From NCBI GenBank assembly GCA_963802355.1, contig CAWDIV010000039.1:248001-312000 (forward strand): a stretch of 64,000 nt of DNA, read 5' to 3'. A program made the translations under genes and the position numbers. Each line of letters opens with the position of its first letter. Position 1 is the stretch's first letter. Under the pieces are notes generated by a model. It saw only the letters and a list, made by a program, of their open reading frames with translations, was not told where the DNA came from and ran no database searches. Positions 16,761 through 25,233 of this stretch are shown here, piece by piece. Source of the stretch: SG8-41 sp963802355 (GTDB lineage Bacteria; Pseudomonadota; Gammaproteobacteria; Burkholderiales; SG8-41).

Positions 16761-17717
16761 ATGAAGTATGGGAATGGTCTAGCTGCGGCGCTGATACTGA
16801 TCTGCGCCGCGCCGGCGAGTGCAGCTCAAGGACAGTCTTATCCCGACCGCCCGGTAAGAGTGTTCGTCGGGCTCGCTCCCGGCGGGGGCACGGATTCCGT
16901 TGCGCGGATCATGACGCAGAAACTTTCCGATGCCCTGGGCCAGTCGTTCGTCGTCGATAACCGGCCGAGCGCTGGGGGAAACGTCGCGGGGGAGCTTGCC
17001 GCGCGCGCCACGCCGGACGGTCATACGCTCATCATCGTTACGCCGACGCACGTCACCAACCCAAGCCTGTACCGCGACGTGCGGTATGACGCGATCAAGG
17101 ATTTCGCGCCGGTGGGCCTCATCGTGTACGCACAGTATTACCTGTCCGTCAGCAACGCAGTGCCCGCGAGGTCTGTAAAAGAGCTGATCGCTCTGGCGAA
17201 GACCCAGCGCCTCACTTATGCGTCTTCCGGCATCGGCAGCGCGAATCACCTTTCGGGCGAGCTGTTCAGGACGATGGCCGGTATCGACATGGTCCATGTG
17301 CCGTACAAGGGCGGCGCCCCCGCGCTGAGCGCGTTGATCGCGGGGGAGGTTCAAGTTTCCTTCACCAGTGGCGTGATCATTCCCCACGCCAAGGCCGGCA
17401 GACTCAAGACTCTCGCCGTGACCGGCGGTAAGCGCACGCCTCTCGCGCCGGAAATTCCGACGATCGCCGAAGCCGGCGTGCCGGGCTACGAGGTGACGGG
17501 ATGGTATGGCATGGCCGCTCCGGCCAAGACGCCGAAAGCCATCATCGAGCGTCTCAACGTCACGATGAACCACGCGCTGCCCGAGGTGCGGGAACGCTAT
17601 GCCAACCTGGGGATGGATATCGCAGGCGGCACGCCGGCGGAGTTCGGGGCGCATCTCAGATCCGAGCGGGACAGGTGGGCTCACGTCGTGAAGGTTTCCG
17701 GCGCCCGGGTGGAATGA
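16761..17717 (+). CDS. Bug/TctC-family periplasmic receptor
   Basis: Receptor of about 318 residues. I prefer the ATG at 16761 (seven bases after AGGGGGGG) over the in-frame ATG at 16755. Signal peptide ends near PASAAQG. Ligand loop LAPGGGTDSVAR, then SAGGNVAGELAA, TPDGHTLIIV, VHVPYKGGAPAL and PTIAEAGVPGYE. It precedes a class III CoA-transferase by 88 bases on the same strand, so uptake and CoA activation of one acid may be linked. Confidence 0.93.
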   Translation: MKYGNGLAAALILICAAPASAAQGQSYPDRPVRVFVGLAPGGGTDSVARIMTQKLSDALGQSFVVDNRPSAGGNVAGELAARATPDGHTLIIVTPTHVTNPSLYRDVRYDAIKDFAPVGLIVYAQYYLSVSNAVPARSVKELIALAKTQRLTYASSGIGSANHLSGELFRTMAGIDMVHVPYKGGAPALSALIAGEVQVSFTSGVIIPHAKAGRLKTLAVTGGKRTPLAPEIPTIAEAGVPGYEVTGWYGMAAPAKTPKAIIERLNVTMNHALPEVRERYANLGMDIAGGTPAEFGAHLRSERDRWAHVVKVSGARVE

Positions 17718-17805
17718 CGCGGGCGGTGGGCATCGGCTGTGACATGCGCCGCCGGGCTCATGTTATCTTCGTAATGATCAATCGAACGTTCAAAGGACAC
17801 GAGCA

Positions 17806-19023
17806 ATGGTTGCAAAGGGCAGCAAGGAAATACGTCTACCGCTGACAGGCGTAGTGGTTCTCGATCTGACGCTCGCACGCGCCGGTCCCACCTGCGTGAG
17901 GCACCTCGCGGATTGGGGCGCCGACGTGATACGCATCGAGCCGCCGGAATCGATGGGGGAGGACGTCGTGGGACGGCGCCATGCGCCGGACTTTCAGAAT
18001 CTCCACCGCAACAAGCGAATGATGCAGCTCAACCTCAAGTCCGAGCAGGGGTACGCCGTGTTTCAGCGTCTGGTCGAACGTGCCGACGTCCTCGTCGAGA
18101 ATATGCGCGCGCCGGTCAAGCACAGGCTCAAGATCAGCTGGGACCACGTGAAGAAGATCAATCCGCGCCTGGTTTATGGCAGCATCAGCGGGTTCGGCCA
18201 GACCGGCCCGTATAGTGAGCGAGGCGGCGTCGATCAGATCGCGCAGGGCCTGGGCGGGTTGATGTCTATCACCGGCGCGGCCGAACACGGCCCGATGCGC
18301 GTGGGGATTCCGATCACCGATCTTACCGCCGGGAATCTCCTGGCATTGGGCATCGCCCTGGCCTTGTTCGATCGCAGCCGCACGGGCGAAGGCCAGTGGG
18401 TGCATACCAGCCTGCTGGAATCGATGATCTTCATGCTCGACTTTCAGGCGGCGCGATATCTCGTCAGAGGCGAAGTCGCGAAACAGGCGGGTAACGACCA
18501 TCCCACCTTCACGCCCACCGGCGTTTTCCCCACCAGCGACGGCCACATGAACATCGCAGCCAGCTCATCGCGCTTGTGGCCGCGGTTGTGCGACGCGCTC
18601 GGCAAGCCGGAATGGAAGGACAGGGCGGAGTGGACCACCTCCGTCGGACGTACCAAGGACCGCGCTGCCATCAACCAGGCGATTTCGGATGTCACCCGGC
18701 ACAAGCCGTCCGCGCATTGGGTAGAGAAATTCGAGGAAGCGGGCATACCGGCCGGCCCCATCAACACCATCGACAAGGTGTTCGCGGATCCGCAGGTGCA
18801 ACATCTTGGGATCGGCGCTCCCATCCATAGCCCGCTCTTCGGCGACACCCGCATGGTGGCATCGGCTCTCAACTTCACCGGCGTGCCGAGAGACATTCGG
18901 ACCCCTGCGCCGGAGGCAGGCACGCACACGGAGGAAATTCTGGGCTGGCTCGGCTATTCCAGGGAAGAAATGGAGCGGCTGCGTGAAGCGGGGGTGACCC
19001 AGCCCGCCAAGAGCGTTGCTTAG
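17806..19023 (+). CDS. Class III CoA-transferase (CaiB/BaiF family)
   Basis: A 405-residue family III CoA-transferase, which moves CoA from a donor acyl-CoA to a carboxylic acid through aspartyl intermediates. The nucleophile is probably Asp172 in ITDLTAGN. The N-terminal domain has RHLADWGADVIRIEPP and NKRMMQLNLKSEQG; GSISGFGQTGPY is the family fingerprint. The usual C-terminal GxPxGPxN segment is GIPAGPINT. It follows a receptor gene. Substrate is not predictable beyond a carboxylic acid. Confidence 0.94.
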   Translation: MVAKGSKEIRLPLTGVVVLDLTLARAGPTCVRHLADWGADVIRIEPPESMGEDVVGRRHAPDFQNLHRNKRMMQLNLKSEQGYAVFQRLVERADVLVENMRAPVKHRLKISWDHVKKINPRLVYGSISGFGQTGPYSERGGVDQIAQGLGGLMSITGAAEHGPMRVGIPITDLTAGNLLALGIALALFDRSRTGEGQWVHTSLLESMIFMLDFQAARYLVRGEVAKQAGNDHPTFTPTGVFPTSDGHMNIAASSSRLWPRLCDALGKPEWKDRAEWTTSVGRTKDRAAINQAISDVTRHKPSAHWVEKFEEAGIPAGPINTIDKVFADPQVQHLGIGAPIHSPLFGDTRMVASALNFTGVPRDIRTPAPEAGTHTEEILGWLGYSREEMERLREAGVTQPAKSVA

Positions 19024-19024
19024 A

Positions 19025-19196
19025 ACCAATCAGCCGCAGATGAACGCAGATGCACGCCTAAGATCCCAGAATAATTCAAGCCACAGATACACACAGATAA
19101 ACACAGATTTCACAAATCGTCTTGAGGGAGAACTCTCACTTCTCCAGACCTTCCTTGACGTTATCTGTGTGTATCTGTGTTTATCTGTGGCTCAGT
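19025..19196. repeat. Paired CACAGATAAA repeat between convergent genes
   Basis: Left arm: CCGCAGATGAACGCAGATG and CCACAGATACACACAGATAA (19030-19109). Right arm: TATCTGTGTGTATCTGTG and TTATCTGTGGCT (19160-19193). The right arm, read on the minus strand, starts one codon after the stop of the convergent receptor. The unit is about 10 bases. The same dialect is at 22105, 22255, 23381 and 45457. Confidence 0.88.
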
Positions 19197-20202
19197 CCTC
19201 CTGCTTGATCCCGGCGTCCTTCATCACGCCGCCCCATTTGTCGATCTCCGAGCGCACGAAGGCGGAGAATTCCTGCGGGCTCATGATGTCCGCTACGACA
19301 CCGCGGGCCGCCAATTGCTCGTGGAATTCTCTGGTCTTCAAGAGCGCATTGATCTCCCGGTTGAGAAGATCGATCGCGTGTTGGGGAGCGCCGCGCGGGG
19401 CCAGCACGCCGTACCAGGTTCCGCTTACCAGATCGACGCCGGCTTCCTTGATGGTGGAAAGATCCGGCGCGAGCGGCGAGCGCCCGGCGCTCGCCACCCC
19501 CAGCGGCTTCAACTTGCCGGCGCGTATCTGCGTCAGTACGCCGGCGAGATTGAGCATCGCGAACTGGACTTCTCCACTGAGGATTGCCGTCAACGCCGGC
19601 CCCGTCCCCTTGTAGCCGACGTGCGTCACCTTGATGCCGGTGCGCCCGGCGAACAGCTCGCTCGCGAGATGCCCTATGCCGCCCGTGCCGGCAGAGGAAT
19701 AGAACAGCTGTCCCGGTCGCGCTTTGGCGAGGGCGATGAACTCCTTGATCGATCTGACCGGCAGCGCCGGGTGCGTAACCAGCACGAACGGCACCGAGCC
19801 CACCGCCGCCACGGAAGCGAAGTCCCGGACCGGATCGTAGGGCAGCTTCCTGTAGTAGACGGCTGTGACCGCATGCGACGCGGTGCAAAAGAGCAGCGTG
19901 TAGCCGTCGGCCGGCGCCTTTGCAACGATTTCCGCTCCCACCACGCCCGCTGCGCCGGCACGGTTGTCGACGACGAAGGTCTGCCCCAGTTTTTCCGTGA
20001 GCTTCTGAGCCAGCATGCGCGCGGCGATGTCCGAGCCGCCGGGCGCAAACGGGACGATCACGCGCACCGGGCGCGTGGGATACGGGGCGCTACGTGCTTC
20101 CGGAGAAGATTCGGGCACTGCGCCAGGCGGCGCAGCGATGCCCGCGAGCGGAAAAATCAGCGCGGAAACGATAGTTAACGCAACGGTCCGAATGCTGCTC
20201 AT
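19192..20202 (-). CDS. Bug/TctC-family periplasmic receptor
   Basis: Receptor of 336 residues starting at the ATG at 20202. Signal peptide ends near LAGIAAPPG, followed by a longer-than-usual Pro/Ser linker before YPTRPVRVIV. The ligand loop is FAPGGSDIAAR, one residue shorter than in the sister genes. AGAAGVVGAEIVA, PADGYTLLF and THVGYKGTGPAL follow. It is convergent with the CoA-transferase. Confidence 0.92.
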   Translation of the reverse strand: MSSIRTVALTIVSALIFPLAGIAAPPGAVPESSPEARSAPYPTRPVRVIVPFAPGGSDIAARMLAQKLTEKLGQTFVVDNRAGAAGVVGAEIVAKAPADGYTLLFCTASHAVTAVYYRKLPYDPVRDFASVAAVGSVPFVLVTHPALPVRSIKEFIALAKARPGQLFYSSAGTGGIGHLASELFAGRTGIKVTHVGYKGTGPALTAILSGEVQFAMLNLAGVLTQIRAGKLKPLGVASAGRSPLAPDLSTIKEAGVDLVSGTWYGVLAPRGAPQHAIDLLNREINALLKTREFHEQLAARGVVADIMSPQEFSAFVRSEIDKWGGVMKDAGIKQED

Positions 20203-20249
20203 AGCATCGAGTGACGTAGAACCAGACGAAAAGCAATTAGAAACCAAAA

Positions 20250-20332
20250 AACGGAAAACCGACAGGATGAACGGGATGAACAGGATAAACAAGATTCCCG
20301 CACAAAACATCCTGTCAATCCTGTCTGTTCTC
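20250..20332. repeat. Paired ACAGGATGAAC repeat
   Basis: Direct units GACAGGATGAACGGGATGAA and CAGGATAAAC are mirrored by CATCCTGTCAATCCTGTC. They can form a hairpin between the Tat lipoprotein gene and the next receptor, both on the minus strand. This dialect occurs once in the window. Confidence 0.75.
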
Positions 20333-20397
20333 AGGTCTAGTCCGCACTTGTGCTGAGTTCTTGAGCGGCTTCCGCCCAATGATATGGCGCCGTTCCT

Positions 20398-22095
20398 TCA
20401 GATGGCGGCGAGCGCCTTCTCCACCTGGGGCGCGAAGAGCAGCGCTTCGGTCACCGCGGTCTCGAACGCCGGCAGCGCCCAGTTATCCTGCTCGACGAAA
20501 AAGACGCGACCGCGGAACGGTTTGCGCAGGGCCTCCGGCAGGCCGCTCGCGATCAGCCCTGCCGCCGCGACCGGCAATGGATGACCCCAGCGCGCGACGC
20601 GGATATCCACCACGTCGGCGGCGGAGCGTCCGACGAGCGGCAGGATCTCGCGCTCGATCTGCTCCTGGAAATCGGAGCGGTACTTCGGGAGCGTATCGTC
20701 CCCGAGGATCAGGCTCCTGCCGCCTTCGTGCGGGATGGCGCGGTAGAGCGTCAGCGCCGCCCGATCCGGCTGCGGCCGCGCGTAGCTGGCGAGCACCACG
20801 TCCGTTGCCTTCTGCCGCAGCGCGGCCGCCGGCAGGTCGGCACCGACTTGACCCTCGCCCAGCAGGAAGAGATCGTAGAAATCGTCCTTGACGGTGTTTT
20901 TCAGGAGCACGTTCGCAACCAGATAGGCGTTGTAACGGAGCTTGCCGATCGCCGCGAGACGGTCCGCCTCGATCTCGTGCAGCAACTTCGCCGCCGCGAA
21001 TTTCGGGCACGCCAGGATCACCGCGTGCGCGAGCAGTGAGCGGAAATTGCCCTGCGCATCTTCGTAGCTCACCTGCACGCCGTCTCCGCGCACGCGCGCG
21101 TCGATAACGGCAGCGGACGTGCGCAAGTGTGAGTAGGGCAGATCCGCGGCGAGGCGTCCGAGCAGCGCCTCGGCCACCGCCGAATTTCCACCCGGGCACA
21201 CCATCAGCGATTCGAATTCGGCCGCGTAGAAGTTGAGCCCGCACGCCGCGCTCACCACGCGCCCGCTGGCGCCGAACGAGGACCAGCAGAAGTGCTCGAT
21301 CGCGGTCTCGATGTGGGGATGAAGGCGGCCGCCGGCGATGTTCTCGAGGTGCCGCACGAAATTCATCCTGTCGAGAGCGTCGATCTTCTTCCGCAGTGCC
21401 GGGTCGGTCACCGGGATATCGGGGTAGAACCATCCGTTCTTCTCCTCGAGCACGTCGCGGAAATGCCGCTTGAGCCGCTGGAACTGGCGCGGATGCGCGG
21501 GATCGGTCTCGCCGTCCCAGAAAGCGTAGTGGCGCTTGCCGTTCCACACCACGGGGTCTTCAGCAGTGCGCTCGCGGCAGCGCTCGCCGAGCTTGAGCTC
21601 GCGGATGAGCCCGTCGATCGGCGTGCCGGTCTCGGGTTTCACGAAGTACGCGGCGCCGATGGCGTAATCGAGGCCCCGCCAGGACTCGCCGCGCGAGTTG
21701 CCGCCGAAGCGCTCGGCACGCTCGAGAACCACCGGGCGGTATTTGCGCAGGAGGTACGCGCTCGCGAGCCCGCTCAGGCCCCCGCCGACGATGGCAAGAG
21801 GAACCTTCTCCGACGGCTCGGGCAGCCCGCCTTTGGCCGCGACGTAGCCAGGCTTGTCCCACAGGATGCGATGGGCGCGCCCGGGATCATCACCCGAGTA
21901 CCTGAGCGGCGCCTTCTCCGGCAGCGTGCGGTCTATCGGACTTATGGCCTGGAACGGATCGGCGACGCTTTGCGCCGCCCCCTTCGCGGCTGGCGCGTCC
22001 GTGGGAGTGGGACCGCAACCCGCGAGTCCCGGCAGATACAGTGCAGAGGTCCCGAGGCCGATCAGCTTCAGTATTGCGCGGCGCGAATTCGTCAC
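20398..22095 (-). CDS. Tat-exported lipoprotein FAD/NAD(P)-binding amine-oxidase-like protein
   Basis: I start this at GTG 22095, giving 565 residues; the longer frame upstream is CACAGAT repeat. The N-terminus has a twin-arginine motif (NSRRAILKLIG) and a lipobox (LPGLAGC), so the protein should be Tat-exported and lipidated. An FAD-binding Rossmann motif follows (VGGGLSGLASAYLL), then an amine-oxidase-like domain with FGGNSRGESWRGLDYAIGA and a C-terminal GRVFFVEQDNWALPAFE. The oxidised substrate is unknown; the family includes flavin-dependent oxidoreductases and desaturase-like proteins. No partner gene is evident. Confidence 0.85.
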   Translation of the reverse strand: MTNSRRAILKLIGLGTSALYLPGLAGCGPTPTDAPAAKGAAQSVADPFQAISPIDRTLPEKAPLRYSGDDPGRAHRILWDKPGYVAAKGGLPEPSEKVPLAIVGGGLSGLASAYLLRKYRPVVLERAERFGGNSRGESWRGLDYAIGAAYFVKPETGTPIDGLIRELKLGERCRERTAEDPVVWNGKRHYAFWDGETDPAHPRQFQRLKRHFRDVLEEKNGWFYPDIPVTDPALRKKIDALDRMNFVRHLENIAGGRLHPHIETAIEHFCWSSFGASGRVVSAACGLNFYAAEFESLMVCPGGNSAVAEALLGRLAADLPYSHLRTSAAVIDARVRGDGVQVSYEDAQGNFRSLLAHAVILACPKFAAAKLLHEIEADRLAAIGKLRYNAYLVANVLLKNTVKDDFYDLFLLGEGQVGADLPAAALRQKATDVVLASYARPQPDRAALTLYRAIPHEGGRSLILGDDTLPKYRSDFQEQIEREILPLVGRSAADVVDIRVARWGHPLPVAAAGLIASGLPEALRKPFRGRVFFVEQDNWALPAFETAVTEALLFAPQVEKALAAI

Positions 22096-22104
22096 GAATG
22101 ACAG

Positions 22105-22292
22105 TAAATCTGATTCGAAGCCACAGATAAGACACAGATGAACACAGATAAAACAGAAAAATAAACCGGCAGACATTGGCCACCGAAACGCATGGCAAAA
22201 CCGTCGTGAGGTCGGCCTGCATCGACGACTGAGGACTCTAAGCCCGGGTTGCAGTTATCCGTGTTTATCTGTGTGTATCTGTGGCTAATTGC
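22105..22292. repeat. Paired CACAGATAAA repeat
   Basis: Left arm (22121-22158) has CCACAGATAAGACACAGATG and AACACAGATAAAAC; right arm (22258-22290) has TTATCCGTGTTTATCTGTG and TGTATCTGTGGCT. About 100 unrepeated bases with no recognisable gene lie between. The arms separate two minus-strand genes. Confidence 0.85.
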
Positions 22293-22335
22293 TATGTTTC
22301 GTTTTTGAGAAAGGTTCTACACGTCACTTCTTTGC

Positions 22336-23318
22336 TCAGTCGGCGCGAATGCCAGCCTCCCGAACGAGCTTACCCCACCTTTCAATCTCGGTCCGGGTGA
22401 AGTCACGCAGCGCCTCAGGCGTGCTGGCGAGCGCCTCGACAGCCATGCCGTCGAATTTTTCGCGCAGGTCCGCGCTCGTCATCGCCTTGACGAGATCCGC
22501 GTGCAAGCGGTCCACCAGCGGTTTGGGCGTGGCGGCCGGAACGAAGACGCCCCACCAGTTTTCCGCGACGAAACCGGGCAACCCCGCTTCGGCGAAGGTA
22601 GGCACTTCGGGCAGGACCTTGGAGCGTTTTGCACTGGTGACCGCGAGCGGGCGCACCCTGCCCGTGCGTATGTGCTGGAGTATCGGCTGCGGATCCGCGA
22701 ACACGATATGGACCTGGCCCGCGAGCAAATCCTGGATCGCGAGGATGCCGCCCTTATAGGGTACGTGGACCATATCGATTTTCGCGAGGCGCTTCATCAT
22801 CTCGCCGCCCAGATGGCCCAGCGTGCCGGGCCCCGCGGTGCCCCAGTTCACCACACCGGGTTTGCTGCGCGCGAGCTTCACGAATTCCATCAGGTTCTTT
22901 GCCGGTATGCTGGAATGCGTGACCAGCACGGTAGGGGCGATCGCGACGAGCGCGACCGGCTGGAAGTCGCGCGCCATGTCGTAAGGCACCTTGGAAATCT
23001 GCGGATTGATCGCTACCGGGCCCATGTTACCGATCACGAACGAGGCACCATCGGCGGGCTGGCGCGCCGCGTACTCGATGCCGATCGAGCCGTTCGCGCC
23101 CCCCGGTTCTCGACCAGCACGGTCTGGCCCCAGATTTCTCCCAGCTTCTGGGCCATGATCCGCCCCATGATGTCTGACGCGCCCCCCGGCGGATAGGTGA
23201 GGATCACCCGCATCTGCCGGCCAGGCGGCGGCTGCGCGGTAACGCTCGCGGGTATCAGGGTGGCAGCGGCAATCGACGCGGTGAATAGCGCATGCAAAAC
23301 GAGCTTCATGGCAGACAT
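22336..23318 (-). pseudogene. Bug/TctC-family receptor, one frameshift
   Basis: Complete receptor when joined: signal peptide to SVTAQP, ligand loop YPPGGASDIMGR, VENRG-ANGS, PADGASFVIGN, VHVPYKGGILAI and PTFAEAGLPGFV. The ATG at 23318 has an excellent AAGGAGGG site. Frames separate within a run of G residues at about 23098-23103 (six bases where seven would keep the frame), which is a typical homopolymer error. I would treat the gene as probably functional in the organism. Confidence 0.85.
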
Positions 23319-23330
23319 CAATCCCTCCTT

Positions 23331-23410
23331 AGCAGCCTGTCGGACTAAAGCCTATCTCAAGAAAGAAAAGGACAACTTGGCCACAGATCATCTGTGTTTA
23401 TCTGTGGCTT
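23331..23410. repeat. Lone repeat arms: AGCCTGTCGGACT and CACAGATAAACAC
   Basis: 23331-23346 matches one arm of the inverted repeat at 9111-9193. 23381-23410 is a short CACAGATGATCTGTG... cluster. It overlaps the last codons of the amidase and supplies its stop codon (TGA inside CACAGATGA on the minus strand). Confidence 0.6.
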
Positions 23411-25043
23411 CTGCCGTCAGACAGAAAAAGATGTTCGCCGGCTCCGCTGTTCCCGCAGCCAGCCGCACGCGATGCAATATCTCGAGCAGGCTGGGCGCCG
23501 CGCCGCAGAGAATGGCGAGCTCGCGATCGCCCAGGCGCAAACCGGCGCTACGCGCTGCCCGCTCGCACAAGTTCACGATCTCGGGGTTCATCGCGGCGGT
23601 CGCCTTGGCCGGCGCATCAAATGTGATGGGAGCGGGCGGAGAATGCGAGGACAGCGCCGGCTCGCGCTGCAGCCCCCACTGGGTCTCTTGCTCGTAGGCG
23701 TGCGCAATCCCGAGCAGTTTCGCATCATCGAACGGTTTGCCGACGAACTGTATCGACAACGGTAGACCGGCCTCGCTATAGCCGCACGGCACCACAATTG
23801 CCGGCGCCCCCAGTATGGCAAAGGGCGAGTAGCGGTTCAGGCTCGGCCAGGCAGCGAGCTTGGGATCCAGCGGAGGTGCGGGCCCGGCGCCCGCAGTCAC
23901 CAGGACGTCGTATTTTTTCCAGACGGGCGCCATCTCGTCCACCATCCGGCTGCGGACCCGGTGCGCATCCATGGAGTCCGCGGCCTGGATGAGACAGGCG
24001 ATGAGCGTGCGCTCCAGAAAGACCGACCCGAAATCCAGGGGGCGCTCGATCAGGTTGGCGCGCTGAATGGAAAAGGTTTCGGGTGCTTCGATCAGGGTCC
24101 ACACGTCGCAGTAGTCGCGCACCGGCCGCAGCCGTACGGTTTCGAGGTGCGCCCCCAGCCTCTCCAGCACGCGTAGCGCCTCATCGGTGGCGTTCGCGAG
24201 CCCCTTGCCGGCCGCGAGGTCCTCGTCCCAGAAGTGGCGCACCACGCCGACACGGACGCCCTTGAGATCGCGCCGCAGCGAGCCGCGATAGTCCGGACGA
24301 TGGCCCGGCGCACTGGAGCGATCCCGCGCGTCGTGCGCGGTGATGGCTTGCAACACAATCGCGCAATCCTCGACCGTTCTCGTCATGGGGCCGCAGTGAT
24401 CCAGGCTGTAGCAGTTCGGGATGACGCCGTAGCGGCTCACCAGCCCGAATGTAGGCTTCATGCCGACCACGCCGCACAACGAGGCGGGCGTGCGTATCGA
24501 ACCGCCCGTATCACTGCCGAGCGCAAGGAGCACGAGACTCGCGCCGAGCGCCGCACCCGAGCCGCTGCTGGACCCGCCCGTGAAATGCGCCGGGTGCCAG
24601 GGATTGCGTGCCGGCGGCCAGGGCAGGTCGAACGAAGGGCCGCCGTGCGCGAGCTCATGCAGCGCGAGCTTGCCGAGGAGGATGGCGCCTGCGGCATAGA
24701 GCTGATCGATGACCGCCGCATCGTCGCGCGGCACGTGATGCTCATAGACCTTCGAATGCCCCGTCGTGCGGATGCCGCGGGTCTCGAAATTATCTTTCGC
24801 GCCGAACGGGATGCCATGCAGCGGACCACGGTAGTGTCCGTTCGCGATCTCGCCTTCTGCCTTGCGCGCCTGCTCGAGCGCCTGTTCGGCCGTGATGGTG
24901 ATGAACGACGAAATGATGGGATCGAGCGCTTCGATGCGCTGAAGCAGTCCGCGCACGAGCTCGACGGGCGACAGCGAGCGCGCCTCGATGAGGCGTGAGG
25001 CTTCGGCGATCGTGCGGGGAAGGGCGGACATGGGTGTCGCCAT
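23388..25043 (-). CDS. Amidase signature family hydrolase
   Basis: A 551-residue amidase-signature enzyme that hydrolyses amide bonds. The catalytic Ser-cisSer-Lys triad is in place: Lys83 in GIPFGAKDN, Ser158 in TGGSSSGSG, and nucleophile Ser182 in DTGGSIRTPAS. Two paralogous landmarks, FDLPWPPARNPWH and YSLDHCGPM, are shared with the shattered amidase at 62008. Beyond the core (about residue 465) is an 85-residue extension with a helical AMNPEIVNLCERAARSAG segment. Its last residues, ATDKHR, are encoded by the CACAGATAAACACAGATGA repeat. Substrate unknown. Confidence 0.93.
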   Translation of the reverse strand: MATPMSALPRTIAEASRLIEARSLSPVELVRGLLQRIEALDPIISSFITITAEQALEQARKAEGEIANGHYRGPLHGIPFGAKDNFETRGIRTTGHSKVYEHHVPRDDAAVIDQLYAAGAILLGKLALHELAHGGPSFDLPWPPARNPWHPAHFTGGSSSGSGAALGASLVLLALGSDTGGSIRTPASLCGVVGMKPTFGLVSRYGVIPNCYSLDHCGPMTRTVEDCAIVLQAITAHDARDRSSAPGHRPDYRGSLRRDLKGVRVGVVRHFWDEDLAAGKGLANATDEALRVLERLGAHLETVRLRPVRDYCDVWTLIEAPETFSIQRANLIERPLDFGSVFLERTLIACLIQAADSMDAHRVRSRMVDEMAPVWKKYDVLVTAGAGPAPPLDPKLAAWPSLNRYSPFAILGAPAIVVPCGYSEAGLPLSIQFVGKPFDDAKLLGIAHAYEQETQWGLQREPALSSHSPPAPITFDAPAKATAAMNPEIVNLCERAARSAGLRLGDRELAILCGAAPSLLEILHRVRLAAGTAEPANIFFCLTAEATDKHR

Positions 25044-25060
25044 TATGCCCGTGGTTACCT

Positions 25061-25137
25061 GGTGCGTCCCAGGTATGCGTCTCAGATAGGGCGTCCCAAG
25101 TAGTGCGTCTCAAATGAAACGTCTCAGATGCAACGTC
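25061..25137 (+). repeat. GCGTCYCAGAT repeat in a divergent spacer
   Basis: Six units (GCGTCCCAGGTAT, GCGTCTCAGATAGG and variants) lie between the starts of the amidase and the S9 peptidase. No stop codon is nearby and there is no inverted partner within the gap, so this locus departs from the usual arrangement. Confidence 0.8.
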
Positions 25138-25233
25138 CGGGGATTGAAGGTGCCAAACCCGCGGCGCACAATGGATGCGCCGATCCGGTCCGCCCCGTCG
25201 AACCTCGAACCTGAAACCTCACCCACCTGAAGA

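Noticed and set aside
22096..22176. N-terminal extension of the Tat lipoprotein (MSAGLFFCFICVHLCLICGF)
   Set aside because: Encoded by CACAGAT repeat units; the twin-arginine signal begins right after GTG 22095, which is the better start.
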